Shown here one piece after another: positions 42,218 to 51,887 of a stretch of 64,000 bases of DNA. Location of the stretch: the NCBI GenBank assembly GCA_025769875.1, contig JAGFNK010000024.1:1-64000 (forward strand). The letters are read 5' to 3'. Position 1 is the stretch's first letter. Each line of letters opens with the position of its first letter. The translations under genes and the position numbers were made by a program. This DNA is from Russula earlei (lineage: Eukaryota; Basidiomycota; Agaricomycetes; Russulales; Russulaceae). The notes under the pieces are model-generated. The model had not been told where the DNA came from. It made no database searches and saw only the letters and a program-made list of their open reading frames with translations.

Positions 42218-43793
42218 TGTCATGAACCATTCTCTGGAGAGGGCCCTTGAAGGACCCTTCCTTATGAGAGGAAACCCAGCCCTTATGGTCTCACCCTGTT
42301 TATACGGACAAAAGGGGTGAGTAGAGGTGTCCACAATATCGCACGCGCGTTGTTGCAGTGAGCGATTCTTGGCACAATCGACATACAGCAAGCCCCACTT
42401 AATGGCAACCCTTTTAGCAATAAAGGACAGTATTATAGCCTCCCTAAGGACCCTTTAGAACGACTCTAAGTGCCCTACAATAGGCACTAACACAGTACTA
42501 AGGACCCTACAACACATTATTAGACTAACTCTAATAACTATAGAACGAACTATAAAGCAATACTAAGGACCTTAATAGAAGTATTAGGGTCGACTCTAAG
42601 GGCCCTAATAGAACTATATAAAGGGCCTTATGAACAAACTCTATTCCTAGAACCAAACTACAAGTCCCCAAATGACCGGCCCTAAACTAACTAACAGCAA
42701 AGGAATCAGGTGCTTTGCATGTGTACTAAAGCAGTGAACATGTGGACAATAGAGGCTCTTACTCATCATTAGAAGTCCTCTTACTCAGCAGCTTACTGAG
42801 CATGACTGAGCATGCTCAGTAAGCATACCCCAACTCCTTACTCATCCATCTATTGTGCTTGATAACAAGGTTATGACTTGTTCTGTTATGGCATCGCGGC
42901 CGTAAGAGCATTAGCTCAAGGTTCAGTGGGGCCAAGTCCCTGTGACTTGGTTCAAGGGTTCAGTGGGGGCCGGCTCAAGGAGACCGGTTCAGGGGTTCAG
43001 CATCTCAGGACTAAGTCAAGGATGGCCTAATCCGCAGACAGAGTTGATCTCCTGGTTTCACAGAAGAGGAGGACGATGAGAGAGAGGTAGAGGAGGAAGA
43101 GGAACACAAGGGTTCCTTGAGGTGTGCTCAGGTCAGGCAAGATGAAAGCCAGCACAAGCAAGTTGTGATTGAGAGAGAGTACAGGGCAAGGGATGCGACA
43201 GGAAATGGGACAAAGCTAAGCTTAGGACATTCCCCAGCTTCTACAGGCGCTTAAATACTGTATGTAGTGAGGCTGTACAGTACTATAAGCAGAACAATAG
43301 ATAAAGGTGAACCAATAGCAAAGATAACTCAACAATAGGTGAAACACAATAAGTAAAACACAATAGACGAAACAGTAAGGGACCATCAACATCAAGGGAT
43401 GAAATGGTAACCAAGGGAAAGAGGGTGGTAAGGAGGAACAATAACAAGAGAATAATGGATGAACTGACAAAGGGGTAAGTTACAACATGTTCCCTATTTA
43501 GCAGTTCTCTTGTAGTATATAAGCGCTCAATAAAGTAACGGACAGTCTTCAGACTGTCCATTTGTTCACGGCACTCTCCATTCCTGGGATACTCCTTTAA
43601 GGACCGTCCCCTTGTGACCACCCTGGCTACTTCCCTGCATACCTGCTCTACTCTACCAGTAACTGTACCTCTCTGGTACTTGATACTGCTTTGGACTCTA
43701 CTCCTTGCCCACGCCGTCTTGGACATCTATCGCCTTGTCTTTGAGCTAACCCCTCACTCTTGAACTGGATAGTTCAACAGTGAGTCCTGACAC
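42218..43793 (+). mobile_element. Solo LTR family D, copy D5, split by LTR A
   Basis: Without the LTR A it is 967 bp. The TSD CTGAC/CTAAC (42213-42217, 43794-43798) has one G-to-A difference. The 14-bp-arm hairpin is at 42791-42824, TATATAA near 43516 and the transcript-start hairpin near 43541. It is inserted in ORF3 of Gypsy-2. Confidence 0.92.
42884..43487 (-). mobile_element. Solo LTR family A, inside LTR D5
   Basis: 604 bp with perfect TSD TGTTC (42879-42883, 43488-43492). This is the fourth level of nesting: LTR A in LTR D in Gypsy-2 in Copia. Confidence 0.93.
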
Positions 43794-43900
43794 TAACAGT
43801 GCAAAACCGACAAAATGTGTCAAGTTCCTCATGACCAGCTCCATTTCCACACTCACCACTGCCACTCCACCATTATCCCTTACATAGCTTAGATGTTAAC

Positions 43901-43908
43901 AAGGGGGT
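43901..43908 (+). other. Gypsy-2 polypurine tract
   Basis: AAGGGGGTAA directly precedes the 3' LTR at 43911. Confidence 0.7.
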
Positions 43909-43910
43909 AA

Positions 43911-44405
43911 TGTCACAAGAACCAGTACTTCAGACTGGACCGGTAACCAGGCCAACCTACCCGGACAGAACTTGCATTTGACTCATGGCTGATGACTCTT
44001 GTACCCTGACTCGTGTTTACCGCTACATTCCAGCATGTTCTCCCTTGATCGCCTCAATGTTCCCTTAAGGACCCTATTTGATATAGGTAGTCTTGATGTA
44101 TATAAACCCTCTCATTGATAAGAACAAGCCCTAAGCTTGTTCTCCTGTGAATATCACTGATTAACACTTCGGAACTCATTTACTCTCAAACCCTCAAGCT
44201 CATCATCTGAATCCCCTCTCATTGTCTTGTCTTCCAGACACAAAGACAATACAATTGAGTTTCCTTTCCACAGAACACACTAGCCTTTGCTGTGTTGTCT
44301 CTGAGATCCCCAACTTTCGCAAGAACTCATTGTCTTGCTCAACTCCCTTGCGCTTGTCTCGTGCATGAACAGATTTGTCAGCAACACTGCCCCCAGTCAG
44401 TGACA
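43911..44405 (+). repeat. 3' LTR of Gypsy-2
   Basis: 495 bp, closely similar to 35410-35903 with scattered, mostly transition differences. Confidence 0.93.
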
Positions 44406-47085
44406 GTGTCAGTGCATTGGTAACCCATGGCACTGAGCTTGCCATGGATATCCTGTACCAAATGCATCCACCCTGCTTTGTGCCATAGAGGGCTTTGATT
44501 AGATGCAATACCATGCCTTGGGGAATGTCAAAACCAGGGGGAGGTTCCATGAAGATGTCCTCTTTGAGTTCCCCATTGAGGTCCATTTGGTGGACCTCTA
44601 GATTGTGTTTGGTGGCGAGGGCCAGTATTGCATGTAAGGAGGCAAACTTAGCAATGGGCGCAAAAGTCTCATTGTAGTCAATGCCCTCAATTTGCATGAA
44701 GCCTTGTGCAATGATGCAGGCTTTATATTTTTGTATGGTGCCATTGGGTCCTTGCTTGATGCGAAAGACCCATTTGCTCCCTACAACCTTGCGGTCTTTG
44801 GGACATGGGGCAATTTTGTACACACCCATGCACTCGAACGAGCAATGCTCTTCCTCACACACAACTTCCCACTCAGCTGCATCAGGTCAGGCCATGGCTT
44901 GTGCATAAGTGCGTGGGTAGTCTGCCACAGTGGTTTGGGCTATGCTGACACATTCGATGTTGCATTTTCATGAGCCATATGAAGTGACTGTGTAGCAAGG
45001 GTCATTGTCATGGACTGGTGAGCAGGTTGTGCATTTAGGCCAGGTGTTGGCCAGTTCAGGCAGGACAGGCAGCTGTGGGATAAGTGTATTTTCAATTTCT
45101 GTTTCACTTTCACTTTCCAATTGACAGTTGGACAGAGACTGTTTAGGAGGAGGCATGTCTATGGACACTGTTGTCATCCCTGCATCATCATGTTGGATGA
45201 TAACACATTCGAAGGACTGGGACTGAGTTGGTGGGCCCCTTTCATCAAAAATGATGTCACAGGACTCCAGAAGGCGACACATGGGGCAATGCATTAATTG
45301 GTAAGCCTTGCGAGTTCGCACGTACCCAAGAAAAGTGCACACTAAGGACTTAGCAGCCAATTTGGTGTGTTTCTTGTCTGGGATGTGGATGAACGCTTGG
45401 GAACCAAAAATGTGAAGGCTGGAGACATTGGGTTTATTTCCACTCCAGGCCTCCTTGGGGGTGGAGTTGTCAAGGGTGCACATGGGTGTGACATTGTGCA
45501 GGAGGGCCACGTACTCAAGGGTGGCATACCAGAATGATTCTGGTAAGTCAGCATTGGTCAGCATTGTGTGGACCTTGTCGAGGAGCATCTGATTCATGTG
45601 CTCAGCCACACCATTATGCTGTGGGGTGTGGGGTGTCATGAGCTACTGGTTGATGCCTTTGCCCTCAAGGTACTTGGTGATCTCATTGCCTGTGTCTTTG
45701 CCCCCTCCATTGCTGCTGAGGACCTTCATGCACTGGTCAGTTTCAAGTTCAGCACAGGCAATGAACACCTTTAGGTGACATGTGACATCGCTCCTGTGGT
45801 GCAATCCCTCAACAAACACCTTCTGAGAGTGATCATCAATGAAAGTGATGAATTACTCAAAACCTTGGTATGAGCGAGTGGATATTTTGCCACAGATGTC
45901 AGAGAACATGTGGCCAAGGACTGTGATGGTGTGCATGTTGGTCATCCTCTGGATTTCATGGTGTGTTTGCTTGCCTTTGAGGCAGGGTTCGCAGGGGGTA
46001 GATGGTGCAGTGCCAGTGATTTCCATGCCCTTGACCATGCCCTTTCTGACCATGCATAGCACAGTATCAATGTTTAGGTGGCATAGGTGGTGGTGCCAGG
46101 TCTCAACATTGGCCTTAGAGGCTGTGCTGTGAGCAATGAGGACACACTTGTCTGTGACTCACATGTCCTTGCCTTCAGCCAGGAAATCATCAATATGCAT
46201 TATGTATGCTGTCTCCAGGACAGCTGTTTTCATGTCCATCACATATAAGTTCTGTTGAAGGTGCCCATCACATGTGAGGTGCCCTGCTGGTTTAAGAGCT
46301 GGCAGCCATTTCTGGTGAATCGGACATCAGCGCTGTGCTTCATGAGGTGAGCAACTGATAGGAGGTTGCAATTGAGGTCAGGAACGAAGAGGATGTCTTG
46401 GAGGATGGCATTGTGCCATGTTCCATTGGCGTGCATGCAAATGGGGATGTGTCCAACACTGGTGGCATAGATGGTGCTGTCATCTCCAAGTGTGATGCAG
46501 GTAGGGGTGTAAGGACAGAGAATGATGAGAACCAGCTGCGGTTGCAGCTCATGGTGCGCAATGTGCCAGAATCAACTATCCAGTGATGCTGGGTGGACAA
46601 GTCATGATGCACTTGGAAGGCAAATGCTTTGTTGTCACATGGTGAGGGGTCAGTGGTTATGGCACTGAATAGTTGTACCATGCTCTCACTAGGGTCTGCA
46701 ACTGTGATCTTTGCAGTCATGGATGGCTTTGTGCCTGCAGAGGTGGTTGATGCCCCCTTTGCCTCCTGCTCCTTCTTCAATTTTTGGCACTCCTTTACAT
46801 TGTGACCATGGATGTTGCAGTGTGTACAATGTTTCTTGGATTTTTCTCCTTGTTTATTCTTCCAGTTTGCTTTCTTGGCTGCTTTGGCAAAGAAGGCAGT
46901 GGCACCAATCCCCGACATGCACACACAGCATTGCTCCTCACCGAGGATTTGGGATGTGATGACATCAGTCAAGATCTCATTGGTTTTGATGGAGTATAAG
47001 ATCGTCTTGAGGGTCGACATGGATTTAGGTAAGGCTAGTATGATGATATATGCAAGGAATTTGTTTTCAAGTGGGAAGCCAAGGT

Positions 47086-48319
47086 TAGGGTTTTTCCGGC
47101 CCGGCTTGGCCTGAAAGCCCCGGCTTTGGCTCGGCCCGAGGCGGCTTTGGCTTTCTAAAACCCCAGGCCGGGCCAAAGCCGTCAACCCCGGCTTGGCTCT
47201 GGCTTGGCCCGGCCTAGGCCACGGCTTTTGTACATAAGATTTCTGTATGTGAGCCCGCTGGCCACATGACTTGTACCAGGCCTTGCGCGCCATGCATTCA
47301 CTTTCCCTTCGACTTTCATCCCACTCACATCCCTCCTTCCAACTATCGTCATTCCTTTCACCTCACTCTCCTTTCCTCGCGTTCCCACTCTCGACGTCAT
47401 CACCACCGCGTTGCCCACTCCATGTCAGCAGACTACGACAACGGCTCAATTCGATCGCCGTCGACGTCACTCGCCTTGCCGCTCAACGCCTTCATCCCTT
47501 CGGTCTTCAAGTCGGAGCACGGCTCCTCCCCACACTTCGACCTACGGCACGACGCCATCGCCGTCCGGCTGCGCCTCGCGCCCTCCCAAGACCGTCCCTC
47601 AAGCATCGTCCTCGCGTCCGCCACACGTCTACGCACGGACCCGTATGACGCGTTCGACATCGTCACCATCACCTTACCCGAGGGCTCGCTGCCCACAGCG
47701 CCTCGCCCATCGTCATTGCCGCCCTATTCAAGGGCTCGCTGCCCATAGCGTCTCGCCCCCGACATCATCGCCGCATCGCCTCGCGCTCGCGGATTCGCAG
47801 TAGGAGGACTTTAGAATAGCACTTTTGTATTTAAATATCAAATATATTACGGAGTCGTTAAGTTCTGGAGAGCATGATGAGGCATAGTAAGAGCATAGAT
47901 TATACATGTGGAATGAGTGAAGTCCAGTGTACAACATGGTACGCTGCGGGACGAAGCAATCTAAGACTGAGGAAAGGGATTACGAGCAACCAACGCAACT
48001 GAGCATTGCACATTGACATATAGGCCACCAAGGCTTACATTGTACATGTACTTGACTCAAGCAAAAAGGAAGGTTGAGAGGGAAGCACAGATACAACGAT
48101 GAAAAACGACGGGAACAATGGTGTGTCAAGTTGATAAATTAAAGTTTGATGATTACCCAAATGATCAAAGCCGGGGCTTGACGGCCTGGCTTTGGCTTTT
48201 CAAATCACAGGCCGGGCCAAAGCCGTCACGAAGCCGTCACTTTGGCCCGGCTCGGCCCGGCCTATTTCGGCCTGGCTTGGCCCGGCTCACGGCCTGAGGC
48301 CAGGCCGGGCACATCCCTA
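47086..48319. mobile_element. hAT-like non-autonomous DNA transposon
   Basis: 1234 bp with the perfect 8-bp TSD GCCAAGGT (47078-47085, 48320-48327). Termini are TAGGGTTTTTCCGGCC and the inverted TAGGGATGTGCCCGGCC, followed by GC-rich subterminal arrays of GGCTTGGCCCGG-type units at both ends. An 8-bp duplication and TAGGG ends are typical of hAT elements. No transposase is encoded. The middle holds a CpG-rich segment also found at 12794-13170 and, decayed, at 2535-3080. It is inserted in Copia gag. Confidence 0.85.
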
Positions 48320-48896
48320 GCCAAGGTTTGCAAGGGTGCGAGAGGCATGTATGAGTTATTGATCTGAGGGTCAAGTGGTTTGTCTTCAGAGAGCATGGTC
48401 TGAAGCAACTCCTCCATTAGGTGTGCCATGTGTTGTTTGCCCTTTCCTTCATAGTGGGTGCATAACTTTTCCCAGCAACCTTTAGCATTATTGATTCCAA
48501 GGACAGTGCTTAGTGGCTCATCTGATATGGTGAGGGAGATTTGCATGCACACCTCACGGTCTCGGTATGACCAGTCATCAAAGGCAGTGGGATCTGCACT
48601 TTGGTCTGGCTTAGTACATGTGCCATCTACTACTGTCCAGAGCTCTCAGAGTTTGAGAACCATTTGAACATGGTGCTTCCAGAACATAAACTTGACCCCT
48701 TCATTGTTGAGAAAAGGGACATCATAGTGTTGTGCAGTGGCTTTTTGGCTCGATGTTGCAGCTCCTGAGGAGGAGGCATTTCCACCTTGTGGTAAGGACA
48801 TGCTGGTGCCCCATGCCATTACTATGTTGTGATGTTTTGAAATTCTGGGTGCATGTAGTTATTTGGCTTGTTTAGAGACAACCAGGTCTCATAATC

Positions 48897-49158
48897 TGTA
48901 GCAAGGTATCTGTAACAAGTGCTCAGTCTTATTGTAGAAGACTACACTAAGTGGGTATTCTAACCTGTAACGAGTGCTACAAAAAGGAGTAATTAGTTGT
49001 GTACATAGATAATGAGAGTGTGACTAACCTCAGTCTTATTGTAGAAGACTGAGGGATGGGAAAAAAGACAAAAAACAAACTATATACATGTCCGTGCGTT
49101 CGTCACGCGCCACGTGAGTGTATGACTACACCGTGACGCTGAGGCTGCAACTCCAACA
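48897..49158 (-). repeat. Copia LTR (5' LTR of the minus-strand element)
   Basis: 262 bp, TGTAGCAAGG to CTCCAACA. It keeps several CpGs near the ERG27 end that have decayed in the partner at 33155. Confidence 0.93.
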
Positions 49159-49160
49159 CA

Positions 49161-50688
49161 TCATTCCTGGATCTTTCCCCCTGCTGTGACGAAAGACTGG
49201 TATAATCTCTCGCACCGATCGACCAAGCGCGACGCCTCTTTTTCGTGCCGGGGCCACGCATAAAACGGCGCCAAGGCGACCGCGTTGCGCCCTCTGCGAT
49301 TCGTAACAGAGTGTAGGCGTAAAGGCAGCAGGTCATCGTTCTGTCCCGTCCGTTGAGTGGCGGGCGTCCCTGCCGCAGACAGAAAGATCGGGATAAATGC
49401 GAGGGGAGCGAGACAGACGTGGACCGCAGCGACCGAGCCATTCCACGGTGAGACGTTGTGGTGCGAAGAACCGAACCATCGGGCCTACAAAAAAATGCGC
49501 ACGACCAGCTCAGTGGGGCCGAGGAACCGGTGAAAAGGGAAACGCACCAAATAAAACACAACGACTTTGATTTGGGACATAAAGTGGCCGACAAGCGCGG
49601 CATCTATCGAGGAGGCCACCACGCCAGGGTGCACGGTGAAGTGGCGAATCGGGCTTGACGGACCCGCGCGGCGAGAGAGTTCGGCACGAATCAAGTCCAT
49701 CTGGAATTTGGTTCCCTCGTATGGCCGTGAGCTGTCCACGAGCTGCCAGTCGTCTGGGTCATAGGCATCCGCGTGTGCGGCGTGCGAGGACATCCACACG
49801 ACGCGACCGGGCCCTATCGGCGATGCCGCGAGCTTTGCTTCCAACTCTCGACACTAAGACATCACAGGGACGGAAGATGACGGCATCAGATCCACGCCCA
49901 CATGTACAGCGATCAAGGGGCGCGCACGAGAATGTAATGGCCAAAGACGTTGCACTGCCACGCCCACCCGAGACCGTCGTCGCTCATCAACGCGGTGTGC
50001 TGGACATTGTAGCTCGGGTTCGTCACGAGATCGAGCAAGTCGAGTTCGAGGATGTTCTTCCAGACTTGCCGGAGGAGGAGCGACCATGAGATGTTCAAGA
50101 ACGGGGCGACGCCGGCGTTGCACACGAGGTGCGACACGTACGGGTACCTAAAAATCCACATGCGCGTCAGCGACCCGCATCGGGCACGAGCTCTCCCAAA
50201 ATTTTGAGAAATAACGGAAAAGGACTCACGTGCGCGCCACCTCGTTCGCAAACGCGAGGGTGCTCTGCACCGACGCGAGGTCGAGCGTATGAATGACCAC
50301 GACGAGATTCGCGCGGAAGGCCGCCACGCGATCGGGGGCACCGGTGGCCCCTCTCAAACGTGCCACGTCACTCTCGAAGAGCTCGAGCAACTGTGTGCGC
50401 GCGGCCTCCGCCCGCTGACGACTGCGACAAGCCATGATGAGGGTCAGGCCTGCGCAGGGATATTCAATGCCCTGTTCGTCCACGCCCGAGTGTGGGAACG
50501 CCGGGAGGGCATCGTCTGGGCTGGTTTGGGCAAAACCGTAGAGGAGACGACGACAGATCCCGAAGCCTACGCCACTGTCCGTGTGGGGATCAGCTGAGTG
50601 GTGAACCCGTTGGTGGAAGAGATGTTACGCACTTGTTTGCACCGGTTACGATGATTATTGGTCGCGCTTGTTCGCTCGCAGTAGGCAT
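49161..50688 (-). CDS. ERG27: 3-ketosteroid reductase of ergosterol synthesis (ERG27 family), 416 aa
   Basis: Exons (minus): 50633-50688, 50230-50574, 49928-50147, 49548-49853, 49161-49484. All junctions are GT-AG and keep the frame; introns are 58-82 bp. It is a short-chain dehydrogenase: TGANNGVG nucleotide-binding motif, NAG (VCNAGVAP), a Ser around VVWMSSHAA, and a Tyr/Lys pair in RPYEGTKFQMD. The ERG27 signatures GLGWAWQCNVFGHYIL and FYLARWFGSSHHN support the assignment over a generic SDR. The enzyme reduces the 3-keto group during sterol C-4 demethylation at the endoplasmic reticulum. The last codon lies 2 nt from the Copia LTR, so the natural 3' UTR is displaced. The start is divergent from the secreted-protein gene. 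Confidence 0.93.
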
Positions 50689-51082
50689 ATATTGAATAGT
50701 TAGATGGGGGTTCGTAACACATTCACTTATGTAATTGGTCGATATAACACTGGAGATATGACGACGGACATGATGGCAAACTGCCTGCCGTTGGAGGCGA
50801 CGAAAAAGCCCAAGAATAGTCCACGACACCGAATCATGACGCATGATGTGATGGAAAATTCATAGCCCTGCGCATCCTGATCCGATAATTTGTGGACAGA
50901 GAGGACTCGCAACTCGCAACAGTATAAAGCCAACGCCTGGAGTTACAACAACCACCAGCTGTGCTCCCACTTCACTACATACTGGCAGGTACCAGTTCTA
51001 AAGTTTCTACGCCGCTATCTTGTTCGTACTTCGGCCACTTGAACAACTTTTTCGAAACCCATACTCTCAATCATAACTCACA
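50689..51082. promoter_or_regulatory. Divergent promoter region between ERG27 and the secreted-protein gene
   Basis: 394 bp. TATAAA at 50923-50928 faces the secreted-protein gene, about 155 bp before its ATG, as in the left copy. The two copies are highly similar here, with several short indels. Confidence 0.5.
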
Positions 51083-51402
51083 ATGCGCATCTCTGTTTTT
51101 GTCATATTCTGTCTAGCCGTTGGCATTGCTCCCTCGCTCGCGCTTCCTTCAGGGTACGCCGATCTCCTTCGGGTTCTCTTTCTCCCCTGAAATTGACTTT
51201 ACCTCGCAGGCAGGGGGATCCCGGACCCAACTCCCTAGGGCTGGAGACGTCACCTACAAGCCCTTCTGACTCTACCACAATAGAGCAGCAGAGGGCGCTT
51301 CTTCTGAAGAAGGATAAGAATAATCTAAAAATGATGCGGAGACGGCGGAAAAGTCTCAACCCTGACGCTAACCGCGTCCCAAGATGGGGTGAATCATATT
51401 GA
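51083..51402 (+). CDS. Small secreted protein, right paralogue (87 aa)
   Basis: Exon 1 is 51083-51153, a 56-bp intron is 51154-51209, and exon 2 is 51210-51402. The signal peptide MRISVF...ALPS differs at only two residues from the left paralogue, but the mature part (63 residues) is short and Ser/Thr-rich at first, then very basic (KMMRRRRKS), ending RWGESY. There are no cysteines after the signal peptide. I recognise no domain. The stretch 51403-51887 before NOP9 has no gene. Confidence 0.6.
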
Positions 51403-51887
51403 CTTTCGGAACACGTTGGCCCTCCCGTTTCCGATCCTGATATTGCCTCAACTCGCTCACGATTAGTGAGTTGTTACTGCCATGCATCAGCGTGAAGTCA
51501 TGGTGATGATAATAATCTTCACTACCAGAATAGGTTGCACGCGTGAGTTGGACGTAGGACAACCGTAGACTCGTACTCCCAATGTATCACGAATGAGTTA
51601 CATCGATCGCCAATCTCACATGCGCTCCTAAGACCTCGTAAACGACAACTGTCTCGCGGCTCACACCAGAGTTTATTATCTCACGAGCTACCATCACGAA
51701 ATGCTGATGTGGCTGAGGATGACACTGTTGCATCAGCTCCCATCTAGGAGAATGGTTGTCCTTGGCAGCTTTTCAACGTGGAAATCATTGGTTGTACATG
51801 TACTTGAGAAATAGTGGTCAGTCGAGAATCACGAGTAGTGTGAGGTCGGGCAATCTGTCCCGGGCCGGCGCAACTTGTGCGGTAGCC

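Larger units (their letters stand above)
35410..44405 (+). mobile_element. Gypsy-2: decayed Ty3/Gypsy chromovirus inside Copia
   Basis: LTRs of 494 and 495 bp. The target sites GCATC (35405-35409) and GTGTC (44406-44410) differ at two positions, but the Copia RT reading (TDADHAVF) joins across them, which fixes the insertion point. Without LTR D5 the element is about 7.4 kb. It has the same gene order as Gypsy-1, including a third coding region after the chromodomain. Many stops are TGA where Arg codons are expected, and CpG is depleted. Its LTRs are unrelated to family A. Confidence 0.93.
33425..48835 (-). pseudogene. Copia Gag-Pol polyprotein, interrupted and decayed
   Basis: The N-terminal Gag lies near 48260-48830. 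After the hAT-like insertion come the CCHC knuckle CTHCNIHGHNVKEC (about 46830) and the protease WIVDSG (about 46580). A Copia pre-integrase/integrase core (CEPCLKGKQTHH; TPHTPQHNGVAEHMN at about 45600) leads into RT (KWVFRIKQGPNGTIQKYKA; HQMDLNGELKEDIFMEPPPGF). RT breaks at Gypsy-2 and resumes at 35409 with VSIALYVDDITM. RNase H (DADWASD; LLSTEAEYIA; HVDNQSAI) lies at 33560-34085 beyond LTR D4. Stops and shifts are scattered and CpG is depleted, so it is inactive. Confidence 0.9.
33155..49158 (-). mobile_element. Ty1/Copia retrotransposon, split by three insertions
   Basis: The minus-strand element has 262-bp LTRs at both ends and perfect TSD CATCA (33150-33154, 49159-49163). Insertions are D4 (34086-35049), Gypsy-2 (35410-44405) and a hAT-like element (47086-48319). 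Removing them with their duplications leaves about 4.8 kb, the usual Copia size. The order from the 5' side (high coordinates) is gag, protease, integrase, RT, RNase H, which is Copia-type. It inserted 2 nt beyond the ERG27 stop codon. Confidence 0.95.
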
